DNA of 64,000 nt, from positions 99,485,954 to 99,549,953 of the forward strand of contig JAKTNV010000003.1 of NCBI GenBank assembly GCA_022747635.1, written 5' to 3'. Origin of the DNA: Hetaerina americana (lineage: Eukaryota; Arthropoda; Insecta; Odonata; Calopterygidae). A program made the translations under genes and the position numbers. The notes below the pieces were generated by a model. It was given only the letters and a program-made list of their open reading frames with translations. It ran no database searches and had not been told where the DNA came from. Shown here one piece after another: positions 1-13,460 of this stretch. Positions within the stretch are counted from its first letter, which is position 1, and every line of letters starts with the position of its first letter.

Positions 1-2060
1 TGCAATTACCTATCCCTCTCTGTCGAAAAACGCATTCGTCCCGGTCAAAATTCACATTTCAAGGTCAGCCTAAAACCATTTCCCGGTTTTGTAATCAGTT
101 ATTTTGAAAGTTTGACGGGAGTGATTACAAAATAACACAAACCTTAAGAGCGAGAACTTCTGGATTTATTTAGGGAAAGATTCAACTCTTATAATTTGTT
201 GTAATTAGTAAACTTACGAGGAATGGATTCAGTTCATTGAAAATATATTAATAAATAAGCCGCTGCTTTAAAATGCTAAACTTATGAAACAAGTCTATGT
301 AATTACGGTAGAAAGAAATGAGAGATTTACATTTTATACTTACGGAAAAATAATTGTTAAGTAATAACGATAATATGCATTGTACCATATGCGATAAATT
401 TTTATCACTATAAATATGCAATAGAAAACAAAAACTATTACCAATTATTCAATTTTATAATTATGAGCACCATTTTCGAAAGATTAAATTTCCTAATTAG
501 TTCATATCTACAAGCACCTTCAAGAATTCCTTGCTTTAGCTTCCTAAGACCACCATATAAAACGAAATAATGTTAAAAAAATTAATATTGTTCCAACGAT
601 TTGCCGCTTAAGTCGCCGTGTATAGTGTAAGCATTAAGTATAGAAAAGCCATTGCTTGAAAACGTAACATTTCTCTCGAGGATAGATTTCTAAATATTGA
701 CCTTCGGAATGAACGGAGAACCATTACCCACTGGGGTCTACAAATAACATTTTATTGCACTTATTGGAACCTTAAAAATTACAGTTAAAACGGCAATGAA
801 GCAATTCAACTTCGGAACCAATAAATGAAAATTATTTAATATTGAAAATTCTACTAACATCGGTGTTTTCAAATAACCCTTCGATTAACAGTAGGGAAGC
901 TTTTCCGTAAATAATGTCGAAGGTTTGTTGACTCGGTTTATAAAAATTTGCATGTTGGGTGACCTGAAAATTATTTCCTTTGGTATAAAATTTCATGATT
1001 AAATCAATCCCCTTGAAATTTGATGTAGCTAATCTAGTACTACGGTAATTACAACGTAAACATTTTAAGCGTAAAAATCGTTTGCTTTGGCCGATGTTTA
1101 CTATGGAAATGAATAATCGACCTCAACTTTGTTTATAATTGTTTACATTTTCATCTCCACTCAGTTAACTATGTCAGTGCAGCAATAAATATGGAGAAAA
1201 TTGTTATTGTATTAATACTCCGGGCAAATCATACCTAATCACCTATAAATACAGATACAAATCAATGCCAAGTCATCTTCGTAGATATTAACTGCGAAGT
1301 ACGCATTTTATATGGATACTTACATAACTTCTACCGACTAACTACACCTTCATAGCATTAACTTCTGAAATAAAAAAAGGTATCATCCTAAAATATATTT
1401 CTTTTAAAATGAATTCAATGAACATCATTCGTTAATTTATTCGCGTTTGTGAAACATTTCTGGGTGAGGTATCAAAGATAAGTAGCGGCCCTAATTGCAC
1501 ACATTTTAGCTCTTTTAAGTTCTAGATACTCATTTTCCCTAACATCGCTCACAGGCATTGTAACAATAAGTCAATATTGAGTCTGAGTTAAACTTATGAA
1601 AGAAATTTCTCTTTAAATATTGTCTATTGTGATAATTGGTTGCCAAAATATTTCCCTTAACCAATAGAAGAGAGAGGGTGATTATTTGGTGTAATCAAGG
1701 AATTTCGCAATAGATTGAAAAATATAATCATCACTCACTTCTACGTATTTAGTAGAACATAGATAAAACTACTCACACATGTGAGCTAGATAAGACCTTT
1801 TCTGGACAAAAAAAAGTTTAACTTCTCCTTCTTTCCCGAAAGAAACTCGTCATCTGACACGTGGCGTTTACCTTCCCATAACTTGGGTGCAATATTCTGA
1901 ATTTCATTTCTCTACACATTTTTACTTCTTTCGTTTATCCCTCCCCATTTTGCATTAGTGACATGCGTGCTCCATCCATCTCTAATAAATTTTAGCCAGT
2001 CAACCTGCTACCAATGATCATATGTTAAAGGCATTTTTGAATAATGGCGGAGGACCAGTG
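1..2060. other. AT-rich non-coding stretch
   Basis: No supportable gene, RNA or repeat was seen. Stop codons are frequent in all frames and the composition is uniformly AT-rich. Confidence 0.6.
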
Positions 2061-2079
2061 GAGTTAGCTATTTAGGCTT

Positions 2080-3240
2080 CGTTTTCGTCTAGCACAACTC
2101 CAGAATGTCTTTGCTCCCAAATAATTTACGAGGTGATGAAAACCAGTGGGGCGACTAAAATGAACCCTGGAGTAATCGACGCTTTTACTGCGCCTGTGCA
2201 CAAGCCCTGGTTCGGTTGGGTGGGCGGCAAACGTTGTCGCTTGAGTGAGTCGTTTCCCAGGAAAGTGAATCTCTGCGCTGGAAATTACGCCGGGCATTAT
2301 AAACGACAGAAGAGTAAACGATCAGGGTACTAATGGAATAGAGTTCAATGCGTCACCGGTAGCAAAAAGCAGAGTTGAAGCTCGCAAGATAACGGAGAAA
2401 TGGGGTGGACCGAGGAGAGGGAGATATAAGGAGGGCGAGCACACGTCGTGAGCGGAGCGTCCTCGGTGGCCTTAAGGATTGCATTCGTCCGATTGTCAAC
2501 CCAATGGAGGGAGGAAATAAATGGCAACCGTGCGACCAGTTCGGAGACAATGCAACTGAGAGAGGCCATTTTCAGCGACTTCCTGCCAAAAAAGGTCCGG
2601 GGAGGGCATAACTCATTTCGAAAAGTTTTGGCATCCGATTCTTTTATGCCCGCGATTCTCTTCATTTTATAACCTTCCACCCATAGTTAATGCTCCAGAA
2701 ACCTCTCACACGCGCACCACTCACTGGGTTTCCGTCCTCCGCTTATCCTTATCGCCCTTCCCCCTTCTCCTACCCTCCCCCCTCACTCACTCTCCCGTCC
2801 CACATTTTTTGAGTGCCGCTACCATTTCCCGCGACGCCGCCCTTCCCTCCTGCGTCGTACGCAGCCGTCGCCGACACAATGGCGTCTGGAAATCGGAAGA
2901 CGTGCTTCATCTCAACCAAAAAACCGTAAACGCTTGATGTCGACGAGTGGAGGCCAGACACTTTGGGCAAAACAAGAAAACGGTCGCCCGTTTCTTTGCG
3001 CGCGCGACCCGCGTGGCCTGTCAACCCCCCCCCCTCCGCCGCCTCACTTCCCCGTTCTTTGCCAACAATACGTCTGCTGCGTCGCCCCGTCCGAAAATGG
3101 TGTGCACACTGAAATATGGAACACTGCGGTGTCTTCCGGCGTCCCTACAATATCTTTCCACCCTCCCCCCCGTGAGCTCTCCCCTCGATCAGAAATCGTC
3201 GAGGATGACCTATTGCCGGATACGCTTCTCGAATGTCTCC
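2080..3240. other. GC-rich island 1
   Basis: GC and CpG content rise sharply against the flanks. The second half (about 2700-2830 and 3025-3180) is strongly pyrimidine-rich on the + strand. A CCAAT motif lies at 2501 and a TATAAAC at 2298. Several open frames of 60-150 codons overlap on both strands, but they are low-complexity and resemble no protein family, so I treat them as by-products of composition. The island could be a promoter, an enhancer or an unrecognised 5' exon. Confidence 0.4.
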
Positions 3241-3980
3241 TCCTACTACTCGGCTCGCACTTTCAACCAGTCCAACATATATATCTCCGCTTTAACAGTC
3301 GTGCCGACGCAACGAAGTTATATCCTCGTAAAAATTCACGTATTGAAAAAATAGAAAAAAATAAAACTCAGCCAGGAGGGAAGTAGAGTTCAAATGATAA
3401 GTGAGGAGAGAGACGACTCACAACAAACGGAAAGTGAAGCACGCGCACCCTCGTCCGACCAAAACCTTCGAGGCTCATCTCAAACTTTGAAATGGATGGA
3501 AATTTATGCAATCGATTGTTCCACTTGTTTCACTAAATGCCATTTAATTATGATCTCGAGGAGTTTAATTTCCAGAAATGCGTTCTTTAAATCAAAATTC
3601 TCTCAAAAGAAGACGTCATTTAAATGCCTAAAAAGCAGAATTCTTTCATTACATTGCGTGCCCTTCAAGAGACACGACTTGTTTCGAATGGTTCGAATCA
3701 CTTCCCTCTGTAGAATTAGAATTTATTTAATTTTATTCAATATTTTGATAGTCCCAAATTTAAATGACACTCTTTTTACACATCCATACATAACGCGTAT
3801 AGGTGCATTATCGAAAAAATAACTCGCTGAAATGATATTTTTTTGACAGAATTTCACCAAAAATTTCATTTCAATATTAAAGAAATAAAAAAGCAGTACA
3901 CTATAAATGAGCCCGGTTTGCCTATACTTAAAATTACCGAAAATAATATAATTTAATCAGTATTATTTTCAAAAATTCTA
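3241..3980. other. AT-rich non-coding stretch
   Basis: A 142-codon open frame (3394-3822, + strand) is present, but its translation has no recognisable domain and looks like chance reading of AT-rich DNA. Nothing else was seen. Confidence 0.5.
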
Positions 3981-3984
3981 ACTG

Positions 3985-4085
3985 ATTGGATCCACCCAAG
4001 CTGTGTGATTTTTCGGGCACCTGATTTCAATGGGACACCGGAGTTGGCACATGGAAAAAAAATGAAACCCAAATATGTGCACACG
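3985..4085 (+). repeat. SINE-C fragment
   Basis: It carries the core CCAAGCTGTGTGATTTTT followed by a diverged body. The same core occurs at about 11070 and 61080 with partly alignable flanks, which marks a dispersed repeat. This copy is short and lacks the tRNA-like head. Confidence 0.5.
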
Positions 4086-7000
4086 CCTTAGGATTAAACT
4101 AGCCCTTAAATTTTGATGAAGAGTCTAGTGCATTTTTCTGCGACACCTGGGAGCCAACAGCTATTTTCGGTACTCGCATCACCACCATTAATTTTGATGT
4201 GTAAACAAACAATTGTTCAAAGTAAACGGAGTCACATGGACATAACAATTAAAAGAAGTAGAACTAAGTGCAGCGATATAAAACATCGTAAAGAAGCCAC
4301 GCTCTTACTAAGTAGCAAAATGAACGGAGAAAATTCCCAAAAAACAAAATAAAAGCGTACTGTTTTCTCCTCTTTTCATCGCTGTTCTCCCATAATGTCG
4401 TCGATGCGATAGGATTAACGGTAGACAGAAAGAACATAGCTATAGGTAGGCATGAAAAAATACACATTATGATGTTTAAGGTAAAACAAGGCAATATTTT
4501 AGCAAAAATGTTTTTAAATAGAGTGTAAGGATAAATGACAAGATAAAAAATATTAAAATTAAAAAACTGAGAAACATAAATGAGTTAAAATCAAATTTCT
4601 TTTGCGATTCCCGCCATTTTCATTGGTTCCTTCGAGCATGGCTGGTCTCGGAGGAAGAGGAAAAGAAAAAAATAAGGACCTCACGTAACGTGAGAAGAAA
4701 ATGTTTCTCTGGAATTCCCTGACATAGAATCTACTGATATCGTCAGGAAAAAATAATATGAGGCCCCATCAAATAGACTTGGTGAAGCAAAATGAGAGGT
4801 GTAATAATTTACGGGAAACGGAGCATGGGTAGAAAGCATGAAACTCCTATTGAACGAGATGTTCCGGAACTGATGAATTTTCTGGGAGCGAAAGATACGA
4901 TAGGCTGAAAAGGCGAACGTTTGAAAGCGAGAGTGGACCAATGTGAAGGTTATGGCACATATAAAAATGTATTGCTTTTCAACGCCGCAAGTCGCAGTAA
5001 AAGAGGACATAAGCACTAACTGGCATTAACCGAGGGAAATCTCGCGATCCCTTTCCTTCGAGAGAAGAAACCTTGACTTTAACCTTCACTTAAATCGCAT
5101 GGATTTATTCCCATCATCTACAAAAAGACGTTAACATCAAATCTGAGAATTTTAACGTCAAATTAAGAATCCAAAAATTTCAATAGGATTACTGAAATTT
5201 TTAATCAAGATACCATAATGTTTTTAAATGTAATTTCTCGTTCTTTTTGATAAAGATATGTTATGAGTCTTAAACATATGATTTCGTAGCGATACAATAT
5301 GTCTCTCACATTTTAGAGTAACGAGTTTGCATTTAGTTATTTGGACCATATGCACCTTTCAAAAACAATCAGCATTCGTTGATGACAAAAGTTTACCTGT
5401 TTTAAATTTAGAAATATTTCCATGGTAAAAAAGAAAAGGAATGAAGTTAATGCAATCTTAAATTGAAAGGGCTGTGCTTGGAATGCATTTCTAAAATACC
5501 GCACTTATACACTCATAAATGCGGCTAAACGATTCAATAATTTGCTGGAGCCTTGAACTGAAAAAAACCAGGCTCAGTTTTCATTAAAATATGAAGGATT
5601 CCCATTACGTTAAACCGGATGAAGTTCATTTCATTCATCGGCTCGATAACGGGATCAACAACAAGAATTTGTCGCCGGTAACATGGCATGCAAATGGCAT
5701 CTCTAAGGAAAAATGTGCGGCATAAATCATCATAGCCCATTTTGGGTTGATATTCTCAGATTGATGAAGCCACACTGCATCATCGCTTTGTTCAACTCGG
5801 AAAGTGTAAAGTCAAAATTAATATTGTGCACTATTTTGAACTTAACAGACAGTCCAGTGAAACTAAGAAGGAGTTAGTCAAGTAATTATCCCATTTAATG
5901 GGGAAAGAAAAATACTCTTGGAAAACTATTAATGCTACAGATATTCCAACAAAATTATCGTTATTTACAACTTAAGTTAGCCAAGTGATCGTATATCGAA
6001 AAATACGATTACGTGAAGAGCGCAACATTTCACTTTATGGCTCTGTTTCAGCTTTGCTTCAGACCTTTCCTCCGCTCTACCCTGGTACTACCCTATACCT
6101 TGATGTGGAAATTTAAATATTTACTATAAGTACTTAATTTCGGATAAAAATGAGACAACGTATAAATAAGGAAACAAGATAGTAAAAACTTCTCACATAA
6201 TGCATGCAGCTCATAAGGGAGTGATAATACAAGCTACCTAACCTCTTTTTCACAAATTTCATCATAATTGAGATGGCTATATCTATCAATGTTGACTAAC
6301 CCAAGTAAAAACAAACGTCTCATATTATTTTCCATGATAACAAATTGAAGTTTTTGCATATTTTCTTTTATAGCTCACCAAATAAATCGACTAAACTATA
6401 ATATGAAATCTAAAGAAAATAGAAAACAAAAACTGGGCTAGATTAATTATTTCCCTGATAGAGGAACTATCATTCAAGACAGAACTATGTCAGTTGGCGT
6501 CTTCGGTAGAAAAGCCTTAATGTTCTTGATATCCAGCAAAGACACTACATATTCAACGGCGACGAAAATATTTCTTTCGGAATGTCCAAGAAGCTACTTC
6601 GCTTTGAAAACCCTAATGTCATGGAGGTGGCACTAACTTTTTCCAGATTAAAAACTGTACCTACTAACTTCACCTCCCGGAAAACCATGAACCGTTGGAT
6701 GAGCTACTAATCGAAATTTTATCGGCACTAACCTAAAATAAACATGTGCTCCTCCCTCCATTTTGGCGACACAGGCAACCTTAAGACTTACCCATGGTAG
6801 CACCGACGCAACCTAACACCCTACTCCGCTATTCCCGGTTGATGGTAGTCATTTTTACAAATGTACCTACAGCACCAAACTTCTGCTGAAATTTACCACA
6901 CTCATAAACAGAGAGTCAATAAAAGGAACTCGAAATATTAACATGAAAACAACGCGATCTTCTGCGGGCTTTGACATCTGTGCCATTACAATTCAAAAAA

Positions 7001-8215
7001 TGGATATCTATTGCTAAAAATATTTCTCCATTTAATAATAGTTTCAAAAAATATTTATATACATTCTATGATAGTTAAATAAAACTTTATATTCAAAGTT
7101 TAATAGCATAATTTATTTTGCTCACCGGATGTCTATAGTGCTCCATTCGCTCCTCGGGACCGCAACAAGCCGTTCTTGGTTTGTCAACAGATTAAAAATA
7201 TAAAGCCAAGCAAGCAAAAGACTACAAGAAATTATCTCATTTAACCATAAAACTCATTATCGGAAAGCCGAAGGTGATATAATTGAAAATATTATTTCCA
7301 TTAAATGTAAATTTGCCAAAAATAAAACGGAATAATATGGGAATAAGTGAGCTATCCTTGTTAATAGTGCGCTCTCTTACAAAAACAAGAGCAAGATACT
7401 CCCACCTAAAACCAAGCTGTAATATTCTGAGAATCGTAATGCGGTATTAAGAATTGAGTGTCCCACTCTGTTAATCTAAGAATTTAGAAAATTTCTAGTA
7501 CATAGACTTTAAAAAGGGTCTTTGTACGAGATAAACTCGACCCTCTTAGAACAAACTGCAATTAGTAGCTTCGGAATAAATAATGGTAAACGAACAGAAA
7601 TATTTTGTGCTGTAATTTTGCAAGCTCTTTGGAAAACAATGCATTATTTTTCAAATCATGCGTAGAGGGAAATTTCAGTTAGAAAGAGCAAAATTTGATA
7701 AATGATCATTGATTTAATTTTGAAATCTTTAAAGAGTAATTTAGACTACTGAACGTATCACTAAGAGATTGAGAATGAACTACGGACTCACTCGATTTTA
7801 CATCTTCATTTCTCAGTAATGTAGTACTAGATTATTTGATGGGTGAACGTTTTAGGGAACTTTGCTTTTACATAAGATGACTTGGCAAACCCTTTATCCA
7901 TTCAAATTTTGAATACACGTCACTTAATTCAACGTAGACTTCATTCATTAATATTAAGCAAATTTTTCTTCCTTGATTTCCCTTTTCTTCAACTTTATCT
8001 CCACATATGTAACGGCCTTTCTATCATCTCTACAGAACACTCGCAAATTTGAACATTATAGTTTTCTTAATACCACTTTTTTCAGAGTGAATAAAGTCAA
8101 ATAAGGGCAGATTAGTTTCTAAAAGCCGATAATGCTGGCATTACGGTCAAAGTTATCGGTTTGCTAACGATCGAAAAAAGCTGCACGCTGTGCATGGACA
8201 CCAAAATTTCACCTT
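4086..8215. other. AT-rich non-coding stretch
   Basis: About 4 kb with no supportable gene. Open frames at 4113-4352, 4681-5016 and 5534-5740 are short, unrelated to any family I recognise and have no gene context. Confidence 0.5.
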
Positions 8216-8219
8216 GGAG

Positions 8220-8700
8220 AATTGATTAAGGATGTGGAAAGAAGAGGAATCGTTCAGGAGATAACGTTAAAAGGAGAGCAGAGGCATGTGAAGGCGGGAA
8301 AAAGGAATGGCGTCCTCCCCCCATCCTCTTGTCTCCCCAGGAACTATAAACCCGATCTGTTCCACGTCGGATGTGACATTTTTTTTCCCTCCCTCACAGG
8401 TATCATCTGGAAGCATCGAGGTGGGCTTATGGAGAGGTTCGTCCAACCAGCGGAGAGCATGAACCCACTTCCCACCCAGCGAGGAGGGGACGGGGAGGAG
8501 CGGGGGAGGTCTAAGGGGGAGCCAGAGGACGGGGGTGGTGGAGAAAGGACGCCGCCTCCCTTCGAGTGGGAGGAATGCAAGAAGGGCGGACATGAAACAC
8601 ACATGAAAGCCGAAGCGCCGCAAGCATGGAGACCCACGCCGACCGCAAACACGGTGATGAAACCCATCCGCCATTCCATCTTCCCATGATGGTCATCAAT
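8220..8700. other. GC-rich island 2
   Basis: A sharply GC-rich block with a purine-rich + strand (8465-8590). Frames of 155 (+), 135 (-) and 134 (-) codons overlap one another, which is typical of GC-rich DNA with few stop codons. None shows a recognisable domain. A TATAAAC lies near 8345. It may be regulatory DNA. Confidence 0.4.
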
Positions 8701-9835
8701 CCATTTGAATATCAGTGGCATTAAATTGGAAAAATATCTTAATTTCATTTTAATACTTCTTCAACCTTGTAAATATGGGAATTAGTTATTAGGAAGAAAT
8801 TAATTTCCATAGAAAATCAATAATTTAAATTGTCATTGGAACCCTCTAAAGTCTAAAGGTGTGAATTCGTTCCAAGCTTAAATTACGATGAATAAATAGT
8901 ATGAGAGTTTTATTTTCATTTAATAGACTAATTTTCTGTAACTTTTCCCCGCATATAAAAATATGCATGTAATTCGTTCACCTAATTTTAAACGAACGCA
9001 TTTCCATGAACTGTAAAGTTCATTCTAATTAAAACCCAACTAGAGTAAGATACTTCATTCGAATTTTTAAAAAATAAAAAATGGAGATGAGAATTTTAAT
9101 AAATTAATTATGATCACTAATTTATATGAATATTCGTAACATCTTCGATGATGTAAAATGGGCACGCTTTCTATAGTTGGAATAAAACTCATATGAAGAC
9201 AGACCGATATTTTAGCCAACATATTTATTTAGTAAAGGCTGAAATTAAATGATTATCTACAATGCGCTGAATCCTAATATTTAATTCTGCTGCACAAAAG
9301 GACATCTCTTTCAGTTTTTTCACACATTCTTTGCTAAAATAGCTCCGAAATTATAAAACATTGACGATTCAAAGAGAGCGTCACGCACATACCAGTGGAA
9401 ACTTTAATTGGTACCCATAAAAGTTATAATTATCAAGAGTAAGCAGCTATAATATTCAAAATTTTAGGACGTCAATGAATTTATAACTGACATTCTTAAA
9501 TCTAATTTACTGGCCAACTAATTCACTTAGAAACAACAAACCAATATTAACAGCAATCTATCTGTTAAAATGCCCCTCTCTCTCTCATAGCTCTCATATA
9601 GGCAAAATTCACGTAAATTATTTGTAAAAGTAGTTACTATTAAGTTACGGATAACTCGTCACTGGGATACCAATTCTTACGCATGATGCAATAGATTATT
9701 TTAATGACTGTACGAAATATTTTTCATCTATTTGGCCTGTATGCCAAATACAACCATCACGAACCACGAGGAGAAGAAAAAAAACACGAGACGAAGAATT
9801 TGTAATTAAGGAATTCCATCGTTTGGAGCTCGAAG
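8701..9835. other. AT-rich non-coding stretch
   Basis: Nothing supportable was seen apart from homopolymer and AT-rich tracts. Confidence 0.5.
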
Positions 9836-9839
9836 AATT

Positions 9840-10300
9840 CCATCATCTCTTTCGGTATGCGTCCCATTGCCCCGGCACCTCCAAAACCCCACACTCACTC
9901 CCCCTTTCCATTCCTCTCCTCAAGATGTCTCTCCCACGGGAGGACGATAGCATCTCCTCGAGCCTCTAAATCCAAAGCCCTAAATCTTCCAAACGCGTAT
10001 TTAAAAAAAATACTCCTCCTCTTTTTCTTTCAGTGGCGCAGGTGTATTCCGGGTCTCCCCATTCTGTGGATCAGAGCGTCTAAGACTTCCGAAGAGAATA
10101 CGCCTCAGGAGGGCCCGGGGCGGCCTCCCAGGGTCGGGGAGGCCGACGGAGGGAAGGGGATAGGGGACCAGGAAGAGGGGATGGTGGATGGGGTACCCAC
10201 TAGTGCTCCGGGCCCTTCCTCCCCCTCTCGTCCCTACAGGATGCTATAAAACCCCGTGAAAATCCTCTACCCTCGCCGACACTCATCCACGAACGTCCAT
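9840..10300 (+). promoter_or_regulatory. GC-rich island 3 with TATA box
   Basis: A GC-rich block, purine-rich at 10100-10190, ends with CTATAAAACC (TATAAAA at 10245-10251). The next 50 bases are C-rich and lead to CCATGG at 10297-10302. The frame from ATG 10299 is only 30 codons before a stop. An initiator-like CTCATCC lies 40 bases from the TATA box, which is further than the usual 30-32. This is a candidate promoter facing right, with no downstream gene recognised. Confidence 0.3.
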
Positions 10301-11063
10301 GGACCGCTACAGCCTAAGTGTGCATGTACTATTTTTTCTCCTACCAAAGCGGATATGCACTACTACACGCACTAGCTCCACAATCCAGTGACAGCAATTA
10401 TTAATAAATGGAATGAAAGTTTTATGGAAGAGTAAAAACATGGCCACTGAAAATTTAAAACCCGAACCTGAAAGCTCCTACTGAAAATTAGCAGAGAAAA
10501 TGACATTTTCTTTAGACTGTTGGACTCCACTGGACGGATTAGAATATTTTCATGCAATTAATAAGTGAAATTTTAAACGATTGCAATGAACAAACATGAA
10601 AATCAAGTTGCATAACTAAATATTGTATCATTATCAAAATCAAAAGCTCTTACGTCTTATTTTTTATCTGGTAACATTTATTATCTACTAAGTAATTATT
10701 TAATTAAAACTTATTCATAAATTTTATATTGAACTTATAATATAGAATTTAGATAAACCGATGAGAAAACCCAGAATAGCGTTACCTATATGAGACATCT
10801 TGTTGAGAGTTGACAGCAAGAAACTATGAACTAATCAAGAAGCTAGATGTCAGGGGAATGGGGATAAAAAAACCTATGTTTGGATTTTTAGCTATTGATA
10901 ATTGTAATATTTCTAGAGCTGAGCCTAACTTCAAAAGTACGCGCAAAATTTTAAGTACAAAATTTTTAAAATAATCACACTGTATTCTATTGATTTCCTT
11001 TTAACTGTTTATCTGTTACAACAAAATATATCTCAGCCTCCTCTTCCTTCCTCAGAAACTTCA
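10301..11063. other. AT-rich non-coding stretch
   Basis: No gene or repeat was recognised. Confidence 0.5.
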
Positions 11064-11213
11064 GCTTCACCCAAGCTGTGTGATTTTTAGGTTCCATATA
11101 CATATTTCCGAGAGGTTGGAAGCGTCACAGGGAATGGGGCTGCCCCCACCATCCTGATGCGTAAATTTTACAAGCCGTATACAGCTTAGTGGAAGGTCAG
11201 CTTAGTAAAAACA
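11064..11213 (+). repeat. SINE-C copy
   Basis: It begins with CACCCAAGCTGTGTGATTTT and continues with a body that aligns loosely to 61080-61200, including CACAGGG and CCTGATG(C/T)GT(A/G)AATTT. It abuts the LINE fragment that follows. Confidence 0.55.
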
Positions 11214-11665
11214 CGAATATGGAGCGTAGCGCTACGTTCGGATGGATGTGTGGTCTGGTCTTTGAGGAAAGTGGATAAGCGTAGATTGAAGGCTTTCTAG
11301 ATGAAGGTGTGACGGACAATGCAGAAAAAAGTTAGAAATAATAAGGGTAAGAACAAACGTGAAAGTTCTGAATAGGGCGGGCGAAGAGAGAATCAAATTG
11401 AAAGAAATCTGAACAAGCCAGAGCAAGTGAGCGAAGTAAATATTGAAAGGTAGTGGAATGATAAAGGCCATAATACGGAGAATATTGGGTTAGAGGGGTA
11501 GTTGGAGGAAGAGGGTAAGAAGAAATAAAAAAGATAATGTAGGACAAACATGAGAAAGTTATCGTGATGCATAGGTACGTCTTTAGAAATCGTCCCAATC
11601 CTACCTTATTATGAAAATACCTTGAATGAAAAAAGTGATTGTGAGAAGGAAATAAATTATAAAGC
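11214..11665 (+). pseudogene. LINE reverse transcriptase C-terminal fragment (decayed)
   Basis: Read on the + strand with frameshifts, this gives a degenerate version of the region after the reverse transcriptase domain of a non-LTR retrotransposon. SLRKVDKRRLKAF corresponds to the family block SLRKEDEKRLEAFE, and later blocks align with the copies at 26270-26700 and 52700-52930. The DNA itself aligns with 26265-26700, for example GCGTAGATTG(A/G)A(G/A)GG. There is no intact frame, and the rest of the element is missing upstream. Confidence 0.65.
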
Positions 11666-12955
11666 ACTACTAAAACGCATTAACTCGACTTGCTCCTGAT
11701 AAAAATAAATTAAAATTTGTTTAAATTATGAATCCGTTACATAATAATAACTTTATTTAATTACTAAATTGTTATTAGCTTCGTCTTGGACTATAATAAA
11801 ATGGTTAAACATAATATTATTAAATGAAAACGTGTCGAATAATTTATTGGGTATTCCGGAAAATTACTGAAAGAATAAAATTCAAACATTATATCCAGGC
11901 TATCACAAAGTAACATTATCTATGATAAGGTGGGAAAGTGTACTCAACGGTAGACCACAGACATTAAAACAAACGGAAGGAATGAATACGTTGAAAATCA
12001 AAGATAAATATATCACTTCAAGAGTAAACAGTCTTCATGTGAAATGGCGTTGATGACATGAGTGATGTTGAATGCGAGACAATTCCAATACATTTACACT
12101 GAGCGTCAATGTAATGGCGTTTTTATGTTCCTTTCAGTTCTCTCTTGAGCTGATAAACTTTTCTTCCATTTTTTGTCTTAGATTACTAAACCTTAGATAA
12201 AGTATTCTTTGTCCTTCAAACCAATTTAGAATATAATATTTCTTGTTTAATCAATAAGTAAGTCGTGTGTATTTATTTAACTGGCTCATAAAAGAGTTAT
12301 CATAAGACGCTCACATAATAACATGAAAAACATTTTACCCGAGAGAGTAGTAGTTCCGCTTCTGGTTTGCCAATCACAATATCATAAAAGGTAATCCATG
12401 TTTACTTATTTTGCTTTCGACACCGCTAAAACCTCTTCTAATACTTGGAATTATTTTGTTACCAAAGATTTGATACCTTTGCTTAAGCTATTTCCAATAT
12501 AAGTTGGACGAAAACTTCTGAAAAAATGCCAACACATTCATTTATACTCAATAATTATGAGTACTTGAAAATTAAGAGAATATTTCCGATGGTATACAAG
12601 GTTATCAGATTACCTAAGGGCTCGTAAACTGAACCTGTAACAAAAGATGCATTAAATCGCATTAATGTAAACCCATACATTCTATTTGCAGGGTCTTCTA
12701 CAATGGAGTATGCGGAAAAAGACGAAATATTGCTAGAAGAGGTATGCCGAGTCTAACACATCGCCCACTCCTATTTGTTCCCTAACAGCATCTGGGTACG
12801 GATGATTAACGATCGATGACAACACCTAAAAAGTCATAAATAACCTTTTCGAATTTCCTTTTCCATTCTCTCCCCTCCTTAACTACTTCTATATTCCTAA
12901 GAAATTAATAGAAGTGCCGGTGAATATATTTCAAGGGCCTCATTGTTTCTCGAGT
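11666..12955. other. AT-rich non-coding stretch
   Basis: No supportable feature was seen. Confidence 0.5.
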
Positions 12956-12959
12956 TTCC

Positions 12960-13460
12960 CCGAACGCACGCGCACGAAAGTGGGTATAAACGAAAGGAAT
13001 TCAGTGGCAAGCTAAGGGAGTTGGAGAAGCAAAGCGTAGGAGAGAAGGAAAATGGATGGAGGGAGATGAGTGGGAATGGACGTGAGAAGCCTTAAGGGGT
13101 TTCCGCGCGAGCAGGTCGTAAAGGGTTCCTTGGAGAATATTGGGAGATGGAGAGTACGGAGGTGGTAGGGGGAAGAGAGGAAAAGGGGAGGAGAGGGAAG
13201 TAGAGGAGAGGAGGTCTCTCTTAAATGGAGCCCCTTTGATGGCTCCACGTACGCCAACCAACTCCTCCTCTCAAGGAGGGTAAGGCGGATGGGGGAGGGG
13301 TGCCAGCGACGGGAAAGATGCCGAGAAGTAGATGCGGAAGGAGGAAACGCTTGATAGTGAGCGGGTTTACGGCGGCACTATATGGCAGCGAGTCCACCGT
13401 CCCTCTACACTAACGGGGACGCACGTACCCGCACCGCACGGGAAGAAGAGTTCGGTGAAC
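12960..13460. other. GC-rich, purine-skewed island 4
   Basis: From about 13010 to 13220 the + strand is almost all purine (GGAGA-type runs), then GC-rich and CpG-rich to 13460. Minus-strand frames of 81 and 86 codons are Pro/Ser/Leu-rich by composition, so I do not call them genes. Confidence 0.4.

Noticed and set aside
2934..3386. 150- and 135-codon frames with proline runs
   Set aside because: They overlap in different frames of the same strand and come from C-rich DNA without family resemblance.
4871..4905. Second hammerhead-like motif (CTGATGA...GAAAG)
   Set aside because: The intervening bases do not form stem II.
8222..8748. 155-, 135- and 134-codon frames in island 2
   Set aside because: Frames overlap on both strands in GC-rich DNA, amino-acid use is low-complexity, and no domain is seen.
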